64,000 nt of DNA, from positions 20,956,001 through 21,020,000 of the forward strand of contig QCXZ01000137.1 in NCBI GenBank assembly GCA_025024175.1. The letters are read 5' to 3'. Shown piece after piece: positions 10,996 through 23,439 of the stretch. This stretch comes from Rhyzopertha dominica (lineage: Eukaryota; Arthropoda; Insecta; Coleoptera; Bostrichidae). Both the position numbers and the translations under genes were made by a program. How positions within the stretch are numbered: the first letter of the stretch is position 1; each line of letters starts with the position of its first letter. Below the pieces are notes generated by a model. That model saw only the letters and a program-made list of their open reading frames with translations, ran no database searches and had not been told where the DNA came from.

Positions 10996-12274
10996 AATTG
11001 GGTATTTGCCATGTATTTATATTTTATTAAATTGCATACTAATTGGTAGCATCTAATCCACAAAACAGCTGTGACAGCTTATAAAATCGAGAAAATGGAT
11101 CGTAAGGTGTATTTTTAATACTAAAAATGTGAATATTTAACACGAACATATTGGCCGTGACGTCAGGTGTCTTCTAAATGGCCGCTTGTTTACATCTGGG
11201 GTCAGCGCGGCACGCGTCAGCCTCAGCCCGTCAATTTATCAGTTTGTTGTTTGCGTTCATTTTGTGACAAGCGAATTAAAACAGGCCAAGAAAAAGTGAA
11301 ATACTTATGAGTTATGGCTACTGAAGGCATGTTCACTGTTATGGAATTTGTGTACGGCGATAAGCGGTTCAAAGGCGGAGGTGAGGAACGTAAAAGCAAC
11401 AGCATAAGTGAACTTTTTATCAAATTAACGTAGCATTGATAATTTCATCGCAGTGGGTTGCTGGAAACATACTATTTGTAAGCATAAAAATGTAAGAATC
11501 AAAAATGTACCCTAAACTTGACATTTAATTTGGAGGTCAGAATAAATATAAATTGCCATTTATTTTCGGGGCTCTTGCGGATCGTTTTCGGTCTGGCTAA
11601 CAGTCGAGTATATGGGGAACAACGTCGTTCTTTATTATAACATTTCTCTCTATCAACTTAAAACGGATATAATTTTTCATATCCTCTTCAAGCTATAACA
11701 AAATGGAAGCTGAATGGTAAACACTTATAACCCCAAAAAAGAATCATAAAACTTACAGTAAGAATTAAGATGATCTTCACAACAAAAAACAAACTTTGCG
11801 ATTTCGGCACGTCTAGGGACCTTAAACAACTTTTTCATACGTTGATTATTTCGAGGAAAAGTTACAAAAATTTTGTTAGCTGTACCGACTGAAGTACCTA
11901 TATAACCATGTACAAAACAACACTTGTTTTGTTTTCAATACATAATAGATGCTTGTAAAACTACACAAATCACTTTTTCGTGCGACCTCTTACACCATCC
12001 TTTCAATAAACACCACACAAAAGCTTTTCCAATACAAGAATGATACTACACCATTAAACAGCACGCTCCTCGGTAATATTTACATGACACTTGACGTCAC
12101 GAGTTGAATAATCTTGGATAGAAGCGTTTTGGCGGTGACTCCTAAGATTCGTATTTCAGACCTGAAATTCTCTACCTACAAATATTTTTTTTATTTTTTT
12201 AACATGGCGTACGATATATTTGCACTTCAAGATTCATTNTACGTAATTTTCAAAAAAAGTGATAATACCCAATT
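10996..12274 (-). mobile_element. THAP-domain element, copy 2
   Basis: Same family as 4822-5982 and in the same orientation. It is the longest copy and has the clearest ends: AATTGGGTATT at the left and its exact complement AATACCCAATT at the right. The first CRE-type block (TGACGTCAGGTGTC) is near 11158, and the matching right block is about 12090-12105 with one change next to it (ACTTGACGTCA). The ACCGCCAAAACGC block has been lost from the left side but kept on the right (about 12125-12136). Immediate flanks show no obvious target-site duplication. Confidence 0.65.
11775..12010 (-). pseudogene. THAP zinc-finger coding fragment, copy 2
   Basis: The minus strand reads KQNKCCFVHGY, then TANKIFVTFPRN and QRMKKLFKVPRR, and ends FCCEDHLNSY before a GTAAGT donor-like site, which is the THAP layout. 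A stop interrupts the segment just before KQNKCC, and a short deletion follows RR. Unlike copy 1 it keeps the CC pair and has no stop right after CEDHLNS, so the ancestral protein probably continued across an intron into the frame at 11223-11423 (ending NERKQQTDKLTG). That reconstruction is inference. Confidence 0.55.
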
Positions 12275-12496
12275 GTATTTAAAAGCTAAATTTAACATGC
12301 GTGGCCAAACTATCGTTTTTATATGGTTGTGATGTTTGTGCAAGAGTATTGTCCACCGTAGTACCAATGCATTCTTTTTAATTCAGGATGAATGTGATTA
12401 TACCTGTTGGGCTTATCCATCGATGACGCCAACTGTTATAAGTTTCATTTTCACTAGTGCTCCGTTTTGAGAAGGTGTCAACCCTCTCGGTGTATC

Positions 12497-12880
12497 TTAT
12501 ACCACTGTGAGCTGTTTGTTAAAGTGTACATGTATAATTCTTGTTTTTGTTTGTTTGTCTGATAAGATAACCTTCGTATACCGCCTACTTTTCATAACTT
12601 CTAATGACTGTAATATAGTTAAAGTTTCCGGCATGAAAATGGACAACTTGGGGTTCATCTTGAACAGATGTACTCGGACATCGGACAAAATACGGTGCAT
12701 ATGGATGGTACTCTCTGAAGATTTTGATCCGTCTGTGTATAACTGAATGTGGTCGTAATAATAATTGTCAAGGATTGAATTTATATCGCAGTGGATTGTA
12801 ACCGGGATGTCTCCATATTTAGGCGTAAGGATATCATGATTTGTTAGCAATGCTAAGAAGTTATCGTGGTTAAAGTTATA
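12497..12880 (-). pseudogene. LINE RNase H domain relic
   Basis: A 117-codon minus-strand frame contains HIQLYTDGSKS, then KLSIFMPETLTILQSLEVM, then YTKVILSD. These match the TDGSK, (S)IFxAEhxAIxxAL and hhSDS landmarks of the RNase H domain at the C-terminus of I/R1/jockey-type LINE polyproteins. RNase H removes the RNA template during retrotransposition. The catalytic-residue order D..E..D is retained, but the frame ends soon after SDKQT and no reverse transcriptase was found upstream on this strand. It is an isolated relic; the parent clade is uncertain. Confidence 0.6.
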
Positions 12881-12889
12881 AGTACGCTA

Positions 12890-15800
12890 CACACAAAAAT
12901 GGGGAACATTTTTTCTTCCAATATTTATTGGTTATAGATCATGAATGTTTAGCTGATTTATATTGTTTACAAATTCGGTATTCCAGGCAAGATGTTTAGG
13001 CAGGAATTTCTCAGCCACGAGATATTTTGACGTCTATACTATACACCATTAGATACTGATCACACTGTATATTACACACATACCATTCATGAAAGAAAAA
13101 CGGAATTATGCTCTTATTGATACACTTCTTCGAGTATCCTTTAATGGATCAAAACTGAAAAAGTAAAACAAATCTGCCAAGAGAACTTTGTAGACATTAC
13201 GAAACGGACTTTTACATCGTGCATTGAGTGGAAAATCTAGAAATGCCGGTCAAATCCGCCAAATAATGCCGGAGATGGAGCAATGTGGGCAGGATTAAGT
13301 TGCATTTTGTATGTGAATAGTCAGATAAATTGCCAAACGCACTTAAGGAATTAGAACTTGCACAACAGGCTATATGCGAATCCACCGGACAAGATTAAAA
13401 CAGTTCGCGCTAAACTCACATGCGCAGCATTGCCTGTTTTTTCTACGCGCATCTAATTTATGAGTTCTTTCCGTTTTGCCGTAAACCAACTTATTAAAAC
13501 AAACCCAACATAATCCTGCGGCCAAATTGAATTTTGCAAGGTTCAACCGACCCGCTAAAGAAAGAAACACCTTTAAGAATTTAGATTTACTTTCTTTTGT
13601 ACGATTTCATAAAAAAGAACGACATTTTTCAGGAAGGCAGGGACGGCGAACCTCGTCGACTCGCCTCTGCAGTCCGGTCACGTTGAAAAAGAACAAACAG
13701 GTCTAGAAACGTCCCACCGGATTGTTGTTGGAAGACATGGTTTTCTTTTTTCGAGATGTATATTGCACGCACGAGTATGTTGCGGTATCTGGAAAAATAA
13801 ATAACGATGGACCCAGATGGTTGGGCCGAGTTCGGCTCTTTTTGTCGATTCTATTTACACTGCAATTCCATTTTCGCTATTGTTTTATTTGTTTTCAAAC
13901 ACTGGATCCTTCTGCATATTTCTACGGAATTAAAGCACGTGCAATGTTCGTGACTTAAATAAAAATACAAAACCTATTTAATGGGTAAATAGAACCATCT
14001 AAAAAAGAGTAAAACTGCAACACAAATTCAAAGGAAAACTACACAGAGTTAGGCGCAGTACATGTACTCCTGGAGTACCTCAAAATATATGTGAATGTAC
14101 TTGCCTGTATTACCAACGCGATATTTTTTATCTGATACGTTGTATATACATTTGAATATATAAAATAATATGAATATGAAATATCATTAGACAATTCAAA
14201 ATTTTGTTATTCACCATTGTTTTCGATGACTTGTTGTGTGTATAAATTAGAAATAGTATCTGTGCGTAATTTGTTAGGGGAGCAGCTGTACTAAAAATTC
14301 ACATAACACTGGTGTTTGAAAATGGTAGTAAGTAGCTATAAAAAAGCAATTTATTAGTTTCGAAATCGGAAAAGATTAATTCCAGCTCTATTACTGAGTA
14401 ATAGAATTTGCCACAAAACGCTGAACCATAAAAATTAATTTACATTTCTTGATATGTAGTTCAAGAATTGTAGCCTCTTCATTTATTACTCAGTTGCTAG
14501 AAATGAATAAAACCATTGAATAAATCGAACAATTTCAAAATATCACTAATCAGTTAAATCGATTTTGTTTTGGACACTTTTGAATATAGCAGTTGTCGAA
14601 ACGATCATAGAGTAAATCGACTAAAATCGCAGAACGAAGCACAGATTTCATCGTCATCTATACATACATATTCAGGCATCTTAAACAATTAATAAAATAA
14701 AGTACAAAACAACATATTAATCTACAGGCATACACGAAATTCATTTACACTATCAATGGCTTTTTTCATAAACAGTTTCTTAATGTTGTTAAATTTAACA
14801 TTTTCAGTAGCTTTTGCCCGAATAAGTGCTCAAGTTAGATTATAATGCTATGCTTACGAATATATTTGCAGAAAGGATGACGTTTCAACCCCACTGAGTC
14901 CTTCAGATTTGTTTAAATTTACACACCTAAGAGCTTTGTTAAAAATGGTACAAACCCATGATTTGATGAATATATTTTTTTAAATGTTGAGGATGACATT
15001 TCAACCCCAAGGTCTAAAATATAAGATAGGGTTACCAAATGGCCGAGATTTGGTTGAATTGACCAGATATTTAACACAACGCCCATTGTCTTGATTTTAA
15101 CCAAAATAACCATAACTTTGAGGGTGCCAATGTTGAGTCACAAAGTTCTTTACAACGTAGGAGATAGTCGTCTGTATATTTACTTATTTATAGTTATAAA
15201 AAGCAGCAAAAAGCAAAAAACTGCTTTTTAAGATGAAATATCACTGCTCGGAAAAAGTACTTATGGGAATTTGTAACGAAAGATACAACAGTTAAAAATG
15301 CAAATACTGATGGTGGTAACGACCAACAGCAACAAATTTCAGCATTCAGGATGTATCACTAAATAATGCCAAAAAAAAACACAAAACTATTAATAAGAGT
15401 ATACGAAAAGATTTTGGTATGTGTCTATTATACTGTTTATTGCAAAGGAGCGCATTTTTTCCTTAGACAATTTATTATGTACAACGAAAATGTAGGTACA
15501 TCAACCCAAGGCAAAAATATTTAATTATAATAAAGAAAAAGAAGCTTAATTAATAGACAGTCAAAGCCGTTAGTAAACAAACATATGTTTTTGTTGAATT
15601 GAGATTAGCAAATTTATTTAAATATTATATGAATGTACGGATTAGCAAATAGAAACAAGAATAACTAACATAATTACTAATGCCTGTTAATATTGCATTC
15701 TATTTTAAAAAGATAAAAAATTAAAAATGACTAGCAATTTAAATGATTTATCTCGACATAGAATGTACTATCCAAATTAGGAAATGACACTATGTCTATA

Positions 15801-18296
15801 TTTAAAGAAAACAATTTTTAAGTACTGGATATTATTATATTAGTTTATACTGAAAAGATGCTTCTTAAGGTAAAGTGCATTATTGTGTTTAATTTTCATC
15901 GTATTAAAGCCTATTGTACTAATTATCGTTCTTTTAAGCAAACTATTTTACTTAGCTCAATGATCCCTTCCGGCTTATTCGTCAATGTAGCAAATTATTT
16001 TAGTAAAATATTACACATTACATACATTCACTTTGGATTTGTCTTGAACACATATGAGAATATAAAAGCATAAATTGCCCCAAAATCAATAAATCCACAA
16101 ATGTGGTTACTTTTACTTACAACACACTTATTAACTTTCCATTAAAATGTTTACTTAGGGCTTTATATGTGACTAGGTATATTCATTCAGTACACAAAAT
16201 TTGACAACTTGCTTCATTAATAAACATCTCATTGCGGTACAATTATTCGCATGAAGTACAAGGAATATAACTCACCCTCGATTAAATTTCCTATGCATGG
16301 TTTTTAGATCATTTCAATCATTTCCAGGTACGTTGTGATTTGATTGTGAGATTCTGGTAAAAAAGTTTCATTGTCTTCATGTTCCTCTAAGAACAAATGC
16401 ATGTCAATATATTTAAAGGAACGATACACCGTTATACCATTCAGTAATTACGTATAAGTAGCAATTACCTCAAAAGATTATTTACTATACAGCAGTACTA
16501 GTATATTTAATATGTATCATAAAGTAAGACAAAAATTAAATCGATCTGACGTGTGTAACAAAAACTACCCAAATTTTATGGCAGCAGAACGAATATACGT
16601 TACAAAGATCAGAAACCTTTTTACAAAGATTATAGACGTTTTGGCAAATAACTATTTCATTCTAAACCACTAGCATTAGTGTATTTATATATGTATATAT
16701 GCTTGAATCATCAGTATTATTCATCGAAAGTCCATTATAAGCTACAAGTTTTCATTTAACAGTCTGTACAAAGCTAATACAAACGGCAATATATGTATTC
16801 ACAAGCTCTCATCCTTTATTAATATTATTAATATTAAATCTTTGCTCAAGCTCCTCTCAGCTAAAGGTAAACACCCAACATCGATCAAGTACTTATTAAG
16901 TTGTAAAGGGCAAATAAATCAGTTCTATTACGCATTGTACTAACAAAAACACCTGTATCAAATCCAAGGGCAGATCTAGTCGCTAATATTTTTATACGTT
17001 CACCGCTTGAATAGTGCAGTTATAATACGTCGGCTTCAGGACCGATTCTTGGTGGAAAAAAAGAACCCTGGCAAAGCGGATTGGATTACATTCAGCAGAA
17101 TAAAAAAGCAATCGTATTGAATGATATTGATAAAGGATAATGTCAGAAGATTTTGGCTAAGAAATTTCTTTAAACGAAAAAGAAAAGGATTATACCAAAG
17201 AAAAATAGCTACCTAAGATGAAAAACAGCAGTAAGTAAGTTTAATATGACTTCCACTACTTCTCTCTTTCTCACCGGGGTATCTATTTTCGTCATAATAA
17301 AATACCGAGACCGGTGTGCAACAAAATAATGAAAACCAGCGAGTTATCTTCGTCTATAAATACTAATCTTCATACCTACACCAGCTGTCATTCAAACAGA
17401 TATCCAAATAAGCTATTTCGCCTTACTTCACGTTAATGACTTGAATTTATTAAGACTGTTCGAATAATTTACTGTTCTTCACAGCACTTTTCGCATAACC
17501 ACTATCGCATTCGACATTCATATTATATGAAACATTTACTTAAGAAATATGTACCTACGACGGAAAAAGGTGAACATCGACGTTGTTTTAGTACAAGTGC
17601 GGTCCCGAAACTTAATTTGTGCGATGGTAGGGCCTTTACGAACACGCACATTTTCGTCGAGTCAAGTCTTTTCGGCAATATTTTTACCCTAAGCACGCTT
17701 CGCAATCTCTCTTATTCATCACCTTCCGTTGGCAAGTTGTTTGAAAGCTGCTAACTCGAAACTCAATTGGTATTGATTACTACAACTTCCTTAATGGTTT
17801 TTAGCCCGCGCACCTATAAGCCGTCAACTGTACAGCAGGATTTTCTAGCTCGAAAAGTAACATACTCAAAAACAACTACCGTCTTACGAGGCGTTGTTGG
17901 TATTTATCAGGTTAGACTTTATAAACTTTAATTTTCAATAACGTTTATCAGCTATTCAGAATGCAAACAGCCTGATCAAAAAGTTATTCTTAATTGAATA
18001 ACTTTAGGAAAACAATCCTTAGAACCCAGTCAGGCATACTTGATAATTTAGAAACAGATAAAACAGCAAAATGAAATGCTTTCTTTTATTTTAAGCTCAA
18101 TCCGCCATACATCAGTATTGTGGAGAGATGACCGATAAGTTGTTTTAAGCTAAGATCATTATCTCAGTATTTGGTCAAATACATATCACTTTTAGGTGGA
18201 ACTCACAGACCACTTACAAACATATTACGAATCCAATAAGCGCAAAAGTAGTATTGGTTTACACCTTCTCTAAATGCTGCTGTTTTTTACTGCATA
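12890..18296. other. long non-coding stretch, no supported gene
   Basis: Over 5 kb without a recognisable gene. Part of 13330-13900 is less AT-rich and has open frames (13370-13570 minus, 13722-13958 plus), but neither resembles a known protein. A direct repeat of roughly 35-40 bp (GAATATATTT, then GGATGAC, then TTTCAACCCC) occurs at 14858-14892 and again at 14968-15008. The rest is AT-rich with only short frames, for example 15858-16073 and 17527-17754 on plus. Confidence 0.5.
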
Positions 18297-19925
18297 CACT
18301 ATCGGACAAAAGCAAAGCAATACAACAATATGGAACAACTCATTATCTAAAACTCATTTGTTAACCAGGGAAACCAAACTGTTTTCACATTCATACGTTA
18401 TTGTTACAGGTGAAGCAAAACCGTTTTCAAATGTCATATAAAATTAGTAATAAATGATTTATCCAAAAGCACATTTTTTTGACAGCGACAAAAGTAAAAC
18501 AACTTTTAGAAAAACAAAGTTTATTTATTTAATTTACAACAGAAAACGACATTTTATGATTGGAAAACAGAAAAACGATGTTATGATTAGAAAACATACA
18601 AATTGCATTTAAAAAATATTAACTTAGTAGTAATTAATGGGATGCCCATTGTTGGCTATAGCTTTTTGACAACGATGTGGCATTGATAAAATTAAATTTT
18701 GGATAGTGCTGATGGGCAAACTCGCCCAAACCTCGTTAATTTTGTCAATTAGAGATTGCTTGTTTAAGAATGTTGTAGTGTTAATTCGACGTTCAACCTT
18801 TTCCCACAAATTTTCTATGGGGTTAAGTCCGGTGGCTGTGCCGGGCATTGCATAACCTGACCATTACTATTATGAAACCATAATATGTTTCGGATCAATG
18901 TCTTGTTGAAACACGAAACGCAAAGGCATTTCCCACTCAGCGTAGGGCATTATAACATTCTGAATATAGCCCTGTGTATTGTGTATATATAATAACCTAT
19001 CCATATTCTCGTCTATAAAATGCAGTGGACCTACTCCATTCCACGAAAAACAACCCCATAATAACACACTGCCTTGTCCCTGCTTAATTGTTGGTGTAAC
19101 ATACTTTGGGTTAAATCTCATATTAGCTGAACGCCTAACACGTCTCAGCCCATCAGAATTAAAAATTTTGTAACGAGTTTCATCGCTAAACAATATTTTT
19201 CTCCAATCTTGAACGCTCCAGTTCAAACGATGACGAGCAAATTCAAGCCTGGTCTCTCTATTTCTTTCGGAAACGAATGGTTTCATAGCTGGACGTCTGC
19301 TATAGATTTTTGCGTCAACTAATCTGCCTTGAACAGTCCTTGCACTAATTGTGAGTTCAGGAACTTCAGCAATTATTCGTGGTCCTGACTTCCAAAGATC
19401 TCTTTGACTAACCTTTTTGATTCGTCTATCCATCTAAAATGCAGTTTTTCAAGGTCTTCCCGATTCTGGCAATTTGTCTAGATGTCCCCTCTCATTATAA
19501 CGTGAAATTATTTTTACACAGTATATTAGGGTAGAAGAAACCGTCTGGAAATGATAGTTACATCACCATTTGTTTTAACTTGGTTTAATTTGGTTTACCT
19601 TTTGGCATGATGTTTCTTTCTGTTAAAAAACATTAATTATTCACTTAATAATGTCACAATAAGTTTTTTCAGAACTATTTTGTTCTTAACCGCCTTTTTT
19701 CGTGCAAAATAAAAAAGTTGCTTTACTTTTGTCGCTGTCAGAAAGTGCATTTCTCATAAATCGTTAACCACTCATTTTATGTGACACTTGCAAACAATTT
19801 CATTTTTCCTGAAACAGTAGCCTACTATGACTACTATGATCTGAAAGGTTCTTAATTTCCCTGGTTACCAAGGAGATTTTAGAAAACGTCTTATTTGATT
19901 ATTTTGCAAGGGTTGTCCAATAGTG
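18297..19925 (-). mobile_element. Tc1-like element with IR/DR ends, 1.63 kb
   Basis: The ends read CACTATCGGACAAAAG at the left and, as complement, CACTATTGGACAAC at the right, each flanked by TA (18295-18296 and 19926-19927), the Tc1/mariner target duplication. Inverted repeats extend about 205 bp inward with insertions and mismatches (about 18297-18503 and 19716-19925). Each repeat has an inner direct copy of the outer transposase-site word: GACAAAAGCAAAGCAA at 18305 and GACAAAAGTAAAACAA at 18487 on the left, with an inner copy at 19718-19733 on the right. This two-site arrangement is the IR/DR structure known from Tc1 relatives such as Sleeping Beauty. The element is whole in outline but its transposase is broken. 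Confidence 0.8.
18619..19612 (-). pseudogene. Tc1-like transposase, frameshifted
   Basis: The main frame (18870-19433, 187 codons) carries DRRIKKVSQRD, then ILFSDET with the first catalytic Asp (residue 84), SVLLWGCFSWNGVGPLHFID, and FVFQQDIDPKH with the second Asp (residue 178). A second frame (18624-18848) supplies LNPIENLWE with the catalytic Glu and the usual SMPHRCQKAI..NGHPINY end. Between them a stop and an apparent loss of residues break the DD34E spacing. Upstream, a start-like MPKGKP near 19605 and a degenerate helix-turn-helix region ending LPESGRPRKT lie in another frame. Family transposases are about 340 residues, so this copy is nearly full length but dead. It lies centrally within the IR/DR ends. 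Confidence 0.8.
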
Positions 19926-19927
19926 TA

Positions 19928-20483
19928 TATTTCCCAAAACAAGGTACAACCCAAAGATCACTTGTTTAGTTAAATTAAAAATTTAATATTAGCAGATATC
20001 AATTAAAACAAATCTAATGAGCATAGAAATGAAGTCAAAAACAAAACACGACAAGAAAGGAAGCTATTGGAGTTTTACTATTGGGTAACTAAATAACGTA
20101 TAAAACTGAAAGTTGGCACCGGTACATGCAGGAACAGAATATTAACTACTGCAAGTGAAGATCAAAATTATCGACAAAGTAAAATAAGTAGAGTAATTCA
20201 CACTTTATAAATGGGTTTTTGCGAGTGAGCAATTTATGTCACTTCGGTATGCACGACACTAGTAAAAAGGTGCCTTCGATACTTATAAGTCTGAAATTTA
20301 TTAGACTATACAAACTGGAAGAAAATGCAGTTGTTGTAGTTTAAATTTAGAAACTGATAGACAGCTTTGTGCTTTGCGTTAAGGTGTTAGATGTACGATT
20401 ATATTTTATATCGAAATATTCAGAACGCAGACTAAATGTAAAAATTGGATAGGTTTCTGAGAATTGTATATTGTATTATTCTT
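19928..20483. other. non-coding stretch, no supported gene
   Basis: AT-rich, with no frame or repeat recognised. It ends in TTGTATTATTCTT (20471-20483), which recurs after the element at 20484. Confidence 0.5.
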
Positions 20484-20644
20484 AAGAATTTAGATGGCAA
20501 TGCCGTCTGTCAGCATTACACTGACATGATGACAAAGCCACGTAGCTGCCTTAACGGGTACTACTTTCTAAAGGAGGTAATCTATAGCCTGACAAATTGG
20601 CATGCACCTGCATACTTCAATTTGACAGCATAGACATGCATTTT
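20484..20644 (+). mobile_element. short element of the foldback family, 13-bp direct repeats
   Basis: About 160 bp matching the inner left arm plus loop of the foldback at 9065 (from GATGGCAATGCC through CAATTTGACAGCA) and then joining its outer tip TAGACATGCATTTT. It is bordered by exact 13-bp direct repeats, TTGTATTATTCTT, at 20471-20483 and 20645-20657. It starts at the same internal point of the palindrome as the copy at 61884 and ends with the same GCATTTT. There are no terminal inverted repeats in this form and no coding capacity. Long direct repeats suggest either retroposition or an unusual transposase. Confidence 0.6.
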
Positions 20645-20954
20645 TTGTATTATTCTTGTTTAACACTTGTAATAGTGTAAATATATCCTTGCTCCTTGTT
20701 TAAAAGTCACTTAGAAGTTGACGAAGAGGAAAGCCAGATTATTCAATTTACGAAGTTAGTAATATTACAATTGCGTATTATAAGTACATTTATAGGTACT
20801 TTTGGCCATTTATAAATACCTACTGTTTGATATGTTATAGTTTCTGGACGAATGACTTTAATAAAATGCGTTTAAACTGTTGCTTTATGACTTTATGATT
20901 TTGAGCTGACCTAACCTGCCCTCATATTATTTTTTTAAATTAAATGTTTTCGTT

Positions 20955-21046
20955 AATTAATTTTTGTAAAATAACTTCAACAAGTTAAATCCACAACACA
21001 TGTATTATGGATTTAACTTGGTGAAGTTATTTTACAAGAATTAATT
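20955..21046. repeat. 92-nt hairpin, 39-bp arms
   Basis: The left arm 20955-20993 and right arm 21008-21046 are reverse complements with only two differences, separated by a 14-nt loop (CAACACATGTATTA). The length and near-perfect pairing suit either a minimal MITE or a small-RNA precursor-like hairpin. No flanking target duplication was recognised and no other copy is present in the window. Confidence 0.6.
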
Positions 21047-23439
21047 CAAGATTCAATCCACGTAGAGCAAAATGGATCAGTTTCCAACGTTTTCGTTAAT
21101 TACTTTATTTCATTTTGCAATAAAAATATCAGAATGGAGGTGCATTTTTTATCGTCTCACCGTCCTGTGTAGTGTGGCAAAAAAAATCTTTACGGCTCCT
21201 CGAAATGCATAAATTGCGCCTCCATGTGGTAGAAAACCATGAATCAATACTGAATGACAGTGTAGCATCAGTTGTAGAGGCTCCCTCGCATTTCTTATAG
21301 CTTACCTCATACATTGATATAAATATAGGGGACAAAGTTCCGAAAAACAATTCACCCTGATCGATTTGTATCATTTTTCCGCGGCGATTTATTCGACTAT
21401 GTTTCAGTGATTGGTCGGCGTGGGGTAATCTTTCCGGGTCTTTGTAAGGATTTACCATTCGTNCAGCGGATGCTCGAGGGAGTTCCCGCTCTGACCACTC
21501 AAGGCTCTCCTTTTACATGTTATTGATATCGCTCCATTACCGGAACACACTGCCGCGGACCGAGAACCAGAAAAATCACTTGCTTATATTTTCCTCGCGA
21601 CCGTTCATATTTTATGTCATAATAGACGCATAAAAAGCGCGGCAGGTCAGTTTTATGTCAATGCGTTTCATAATGTATCGGCCTCCTTTGATACATCTAA
21701 GTTACGATAATGAAAACGGGAACGTTCTGGGCAATTTTATGCGAAGAAGCACTCACAGCTCACAGGTCTTTCCTAGCAAACTTTACCACTAAACATTTCA
21801 CAAATCGTTGACAGCTTAAAAGCTTCCACCGCATCGGTACAGAAATCCACCGGCTTAAATGTGTATCCGCCAAACGGACAAAAAAAACGTACCGCTGGTT
21901 TGGGAAAATAAATCAAAGGGCTCCATAGCGGATGCAAAAGCCGTTAATCTACAATTTATGGAATGTCCGCGAAAAATCTAGAACACGTAAATGCATGCAA
22001 ATTAAATTTTGCAAAACGCGTTATGCTCTAACCTGGATTTACCGTTCAAATTGCAATAAAGTTTCAGTTTTAACACCCAAATGCCCACGGTGCAACTGCG
22101 ACATCAAATAAAATTTATGTTCACATATCACGGACCTACAGCATGTAATATCGACTAGACTACTTTGGTTAAAATGACCTTTAATAGTGCGTTCACGATA
22201 GAATCGATCCCCACGTTCTATTTAATAAGGTACTGCCAGTATGTCAGCATTATATTATATGCATAACTTCTAGAATGTTTAATTAGGTCAACACAATTCC
22301 TGCAGTGTTCGCTACAAACTTAACGTTCAATTAACATTAGTAAATAAGCCAGTGTACACATTTAGATAAAGCTGATAACTAACACTCATTATTGCAATAG
22401 ACAATAGCTACTCTTGGTGAAGTAAATAGCACGTACACTAACCTACATCAATATTGCCCGATGTAGTCATGATACAATTGCATCCACATACTGTTTGCTG
22501 TGTTTTATAAAAGCGAAAGAAAGAAAAGCCAAAGACTTACTTCTTCCATGACATTTCAGCATTATTCCGTTTATAGCTGAATTATTATTTTACAATGACT
22601 TGAATCACAGTACATAAATTTAATAGCCAACAAAATCATTTCTATCGATTAAACCTTTTCCAACTTTTTCATGAAATATTGTACATCAAACTTAAACTTA
22701 ATCTAAACTGCCTCGTTACCGTTGCCTTTTATTGCAAATGCTCTAAAATCCGGGATTGTCTTTATTAAAATTTTATCTACTTGCAACAAATAGCTGTGGA
22801 GATTGGAATGACCCACCTCAAGCAATCAGGTACTGAACAAATCCATCTGAACTGCATATACACGTAGAAAAATTACTGAGCAGTTTCTGAAGGTTTGGAA
22901 AGCAAAAGAGAATGACACTATTGTTGCAATATTCTTTTAGAAATAAAAATTACTTATTCTGTCTTCATTATAGTATCTCAAAATACCCTGTACATCTTAC
23001 TGAAACCATAAAGCTTATTTGAGGAAAGAAAACAGATTATCATGGAATCGTTTAACAATATTTGGAGCATGATGAAAAATGTTCTTTGCCATTTAACTGA
23101 CCATCTCTTTGTCCTGTGCTGGCGATTTCAGTATGGCTTATGTTATAAAATTCACGATGATGGTAAGTTTTTCTTTACAACTAAGTGTACAAGCAGGCAC
23201 CAACGCATTTCAGGCGCGGTATTAAATCATTACTTTATACTATAGTATCCCCAGTTTCCTAATATCCCATTGTCCCAGTAAAACAAGTTTACGGTTTGGC
23301 CCGTGCTACCACCATAAATTTACATTAGTCTTCGTCATTTTCTTCGTTCACAAACCCTTCCAATACGTTACCATTTAAAATAGTTTCGAAAATGAACATA
23401 CCAAAAGTTTTAACCTACCTCAGAACCCGCTTCAATGTA
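21047..23439. other. non-coding stretch with one unrecognised ORF
   Basis: The longest frame is 21129-21458 on minus (109 codons, starting MVNPYKDPERL). It is of balanced composition but matches no family I know, and has no visible splice or repeat context. An N at 21464 lies just upstream of its start. The remainder (22000-23440) is AT-rich with only short frames such as 23042-23245 plus. Confidence 0.4.

Noticed and set aside
12497..12746. 79-codon plus-strand frame
   Set aside because: It is the opposite-strand shadow of the RNase H relic at 12497-12880, which has recognisable TDGSK and IF..E motifs.
18979..19173. 64-codon plus-strand frame
   Set aside because: Shadow of the Tc1 transposase on minus.
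21129..21458. 109-codon minus-strand frame as a gene
   Set aside because: No domain, no splice context and no repeat copy; length alone is not enough in a 64-kb window.
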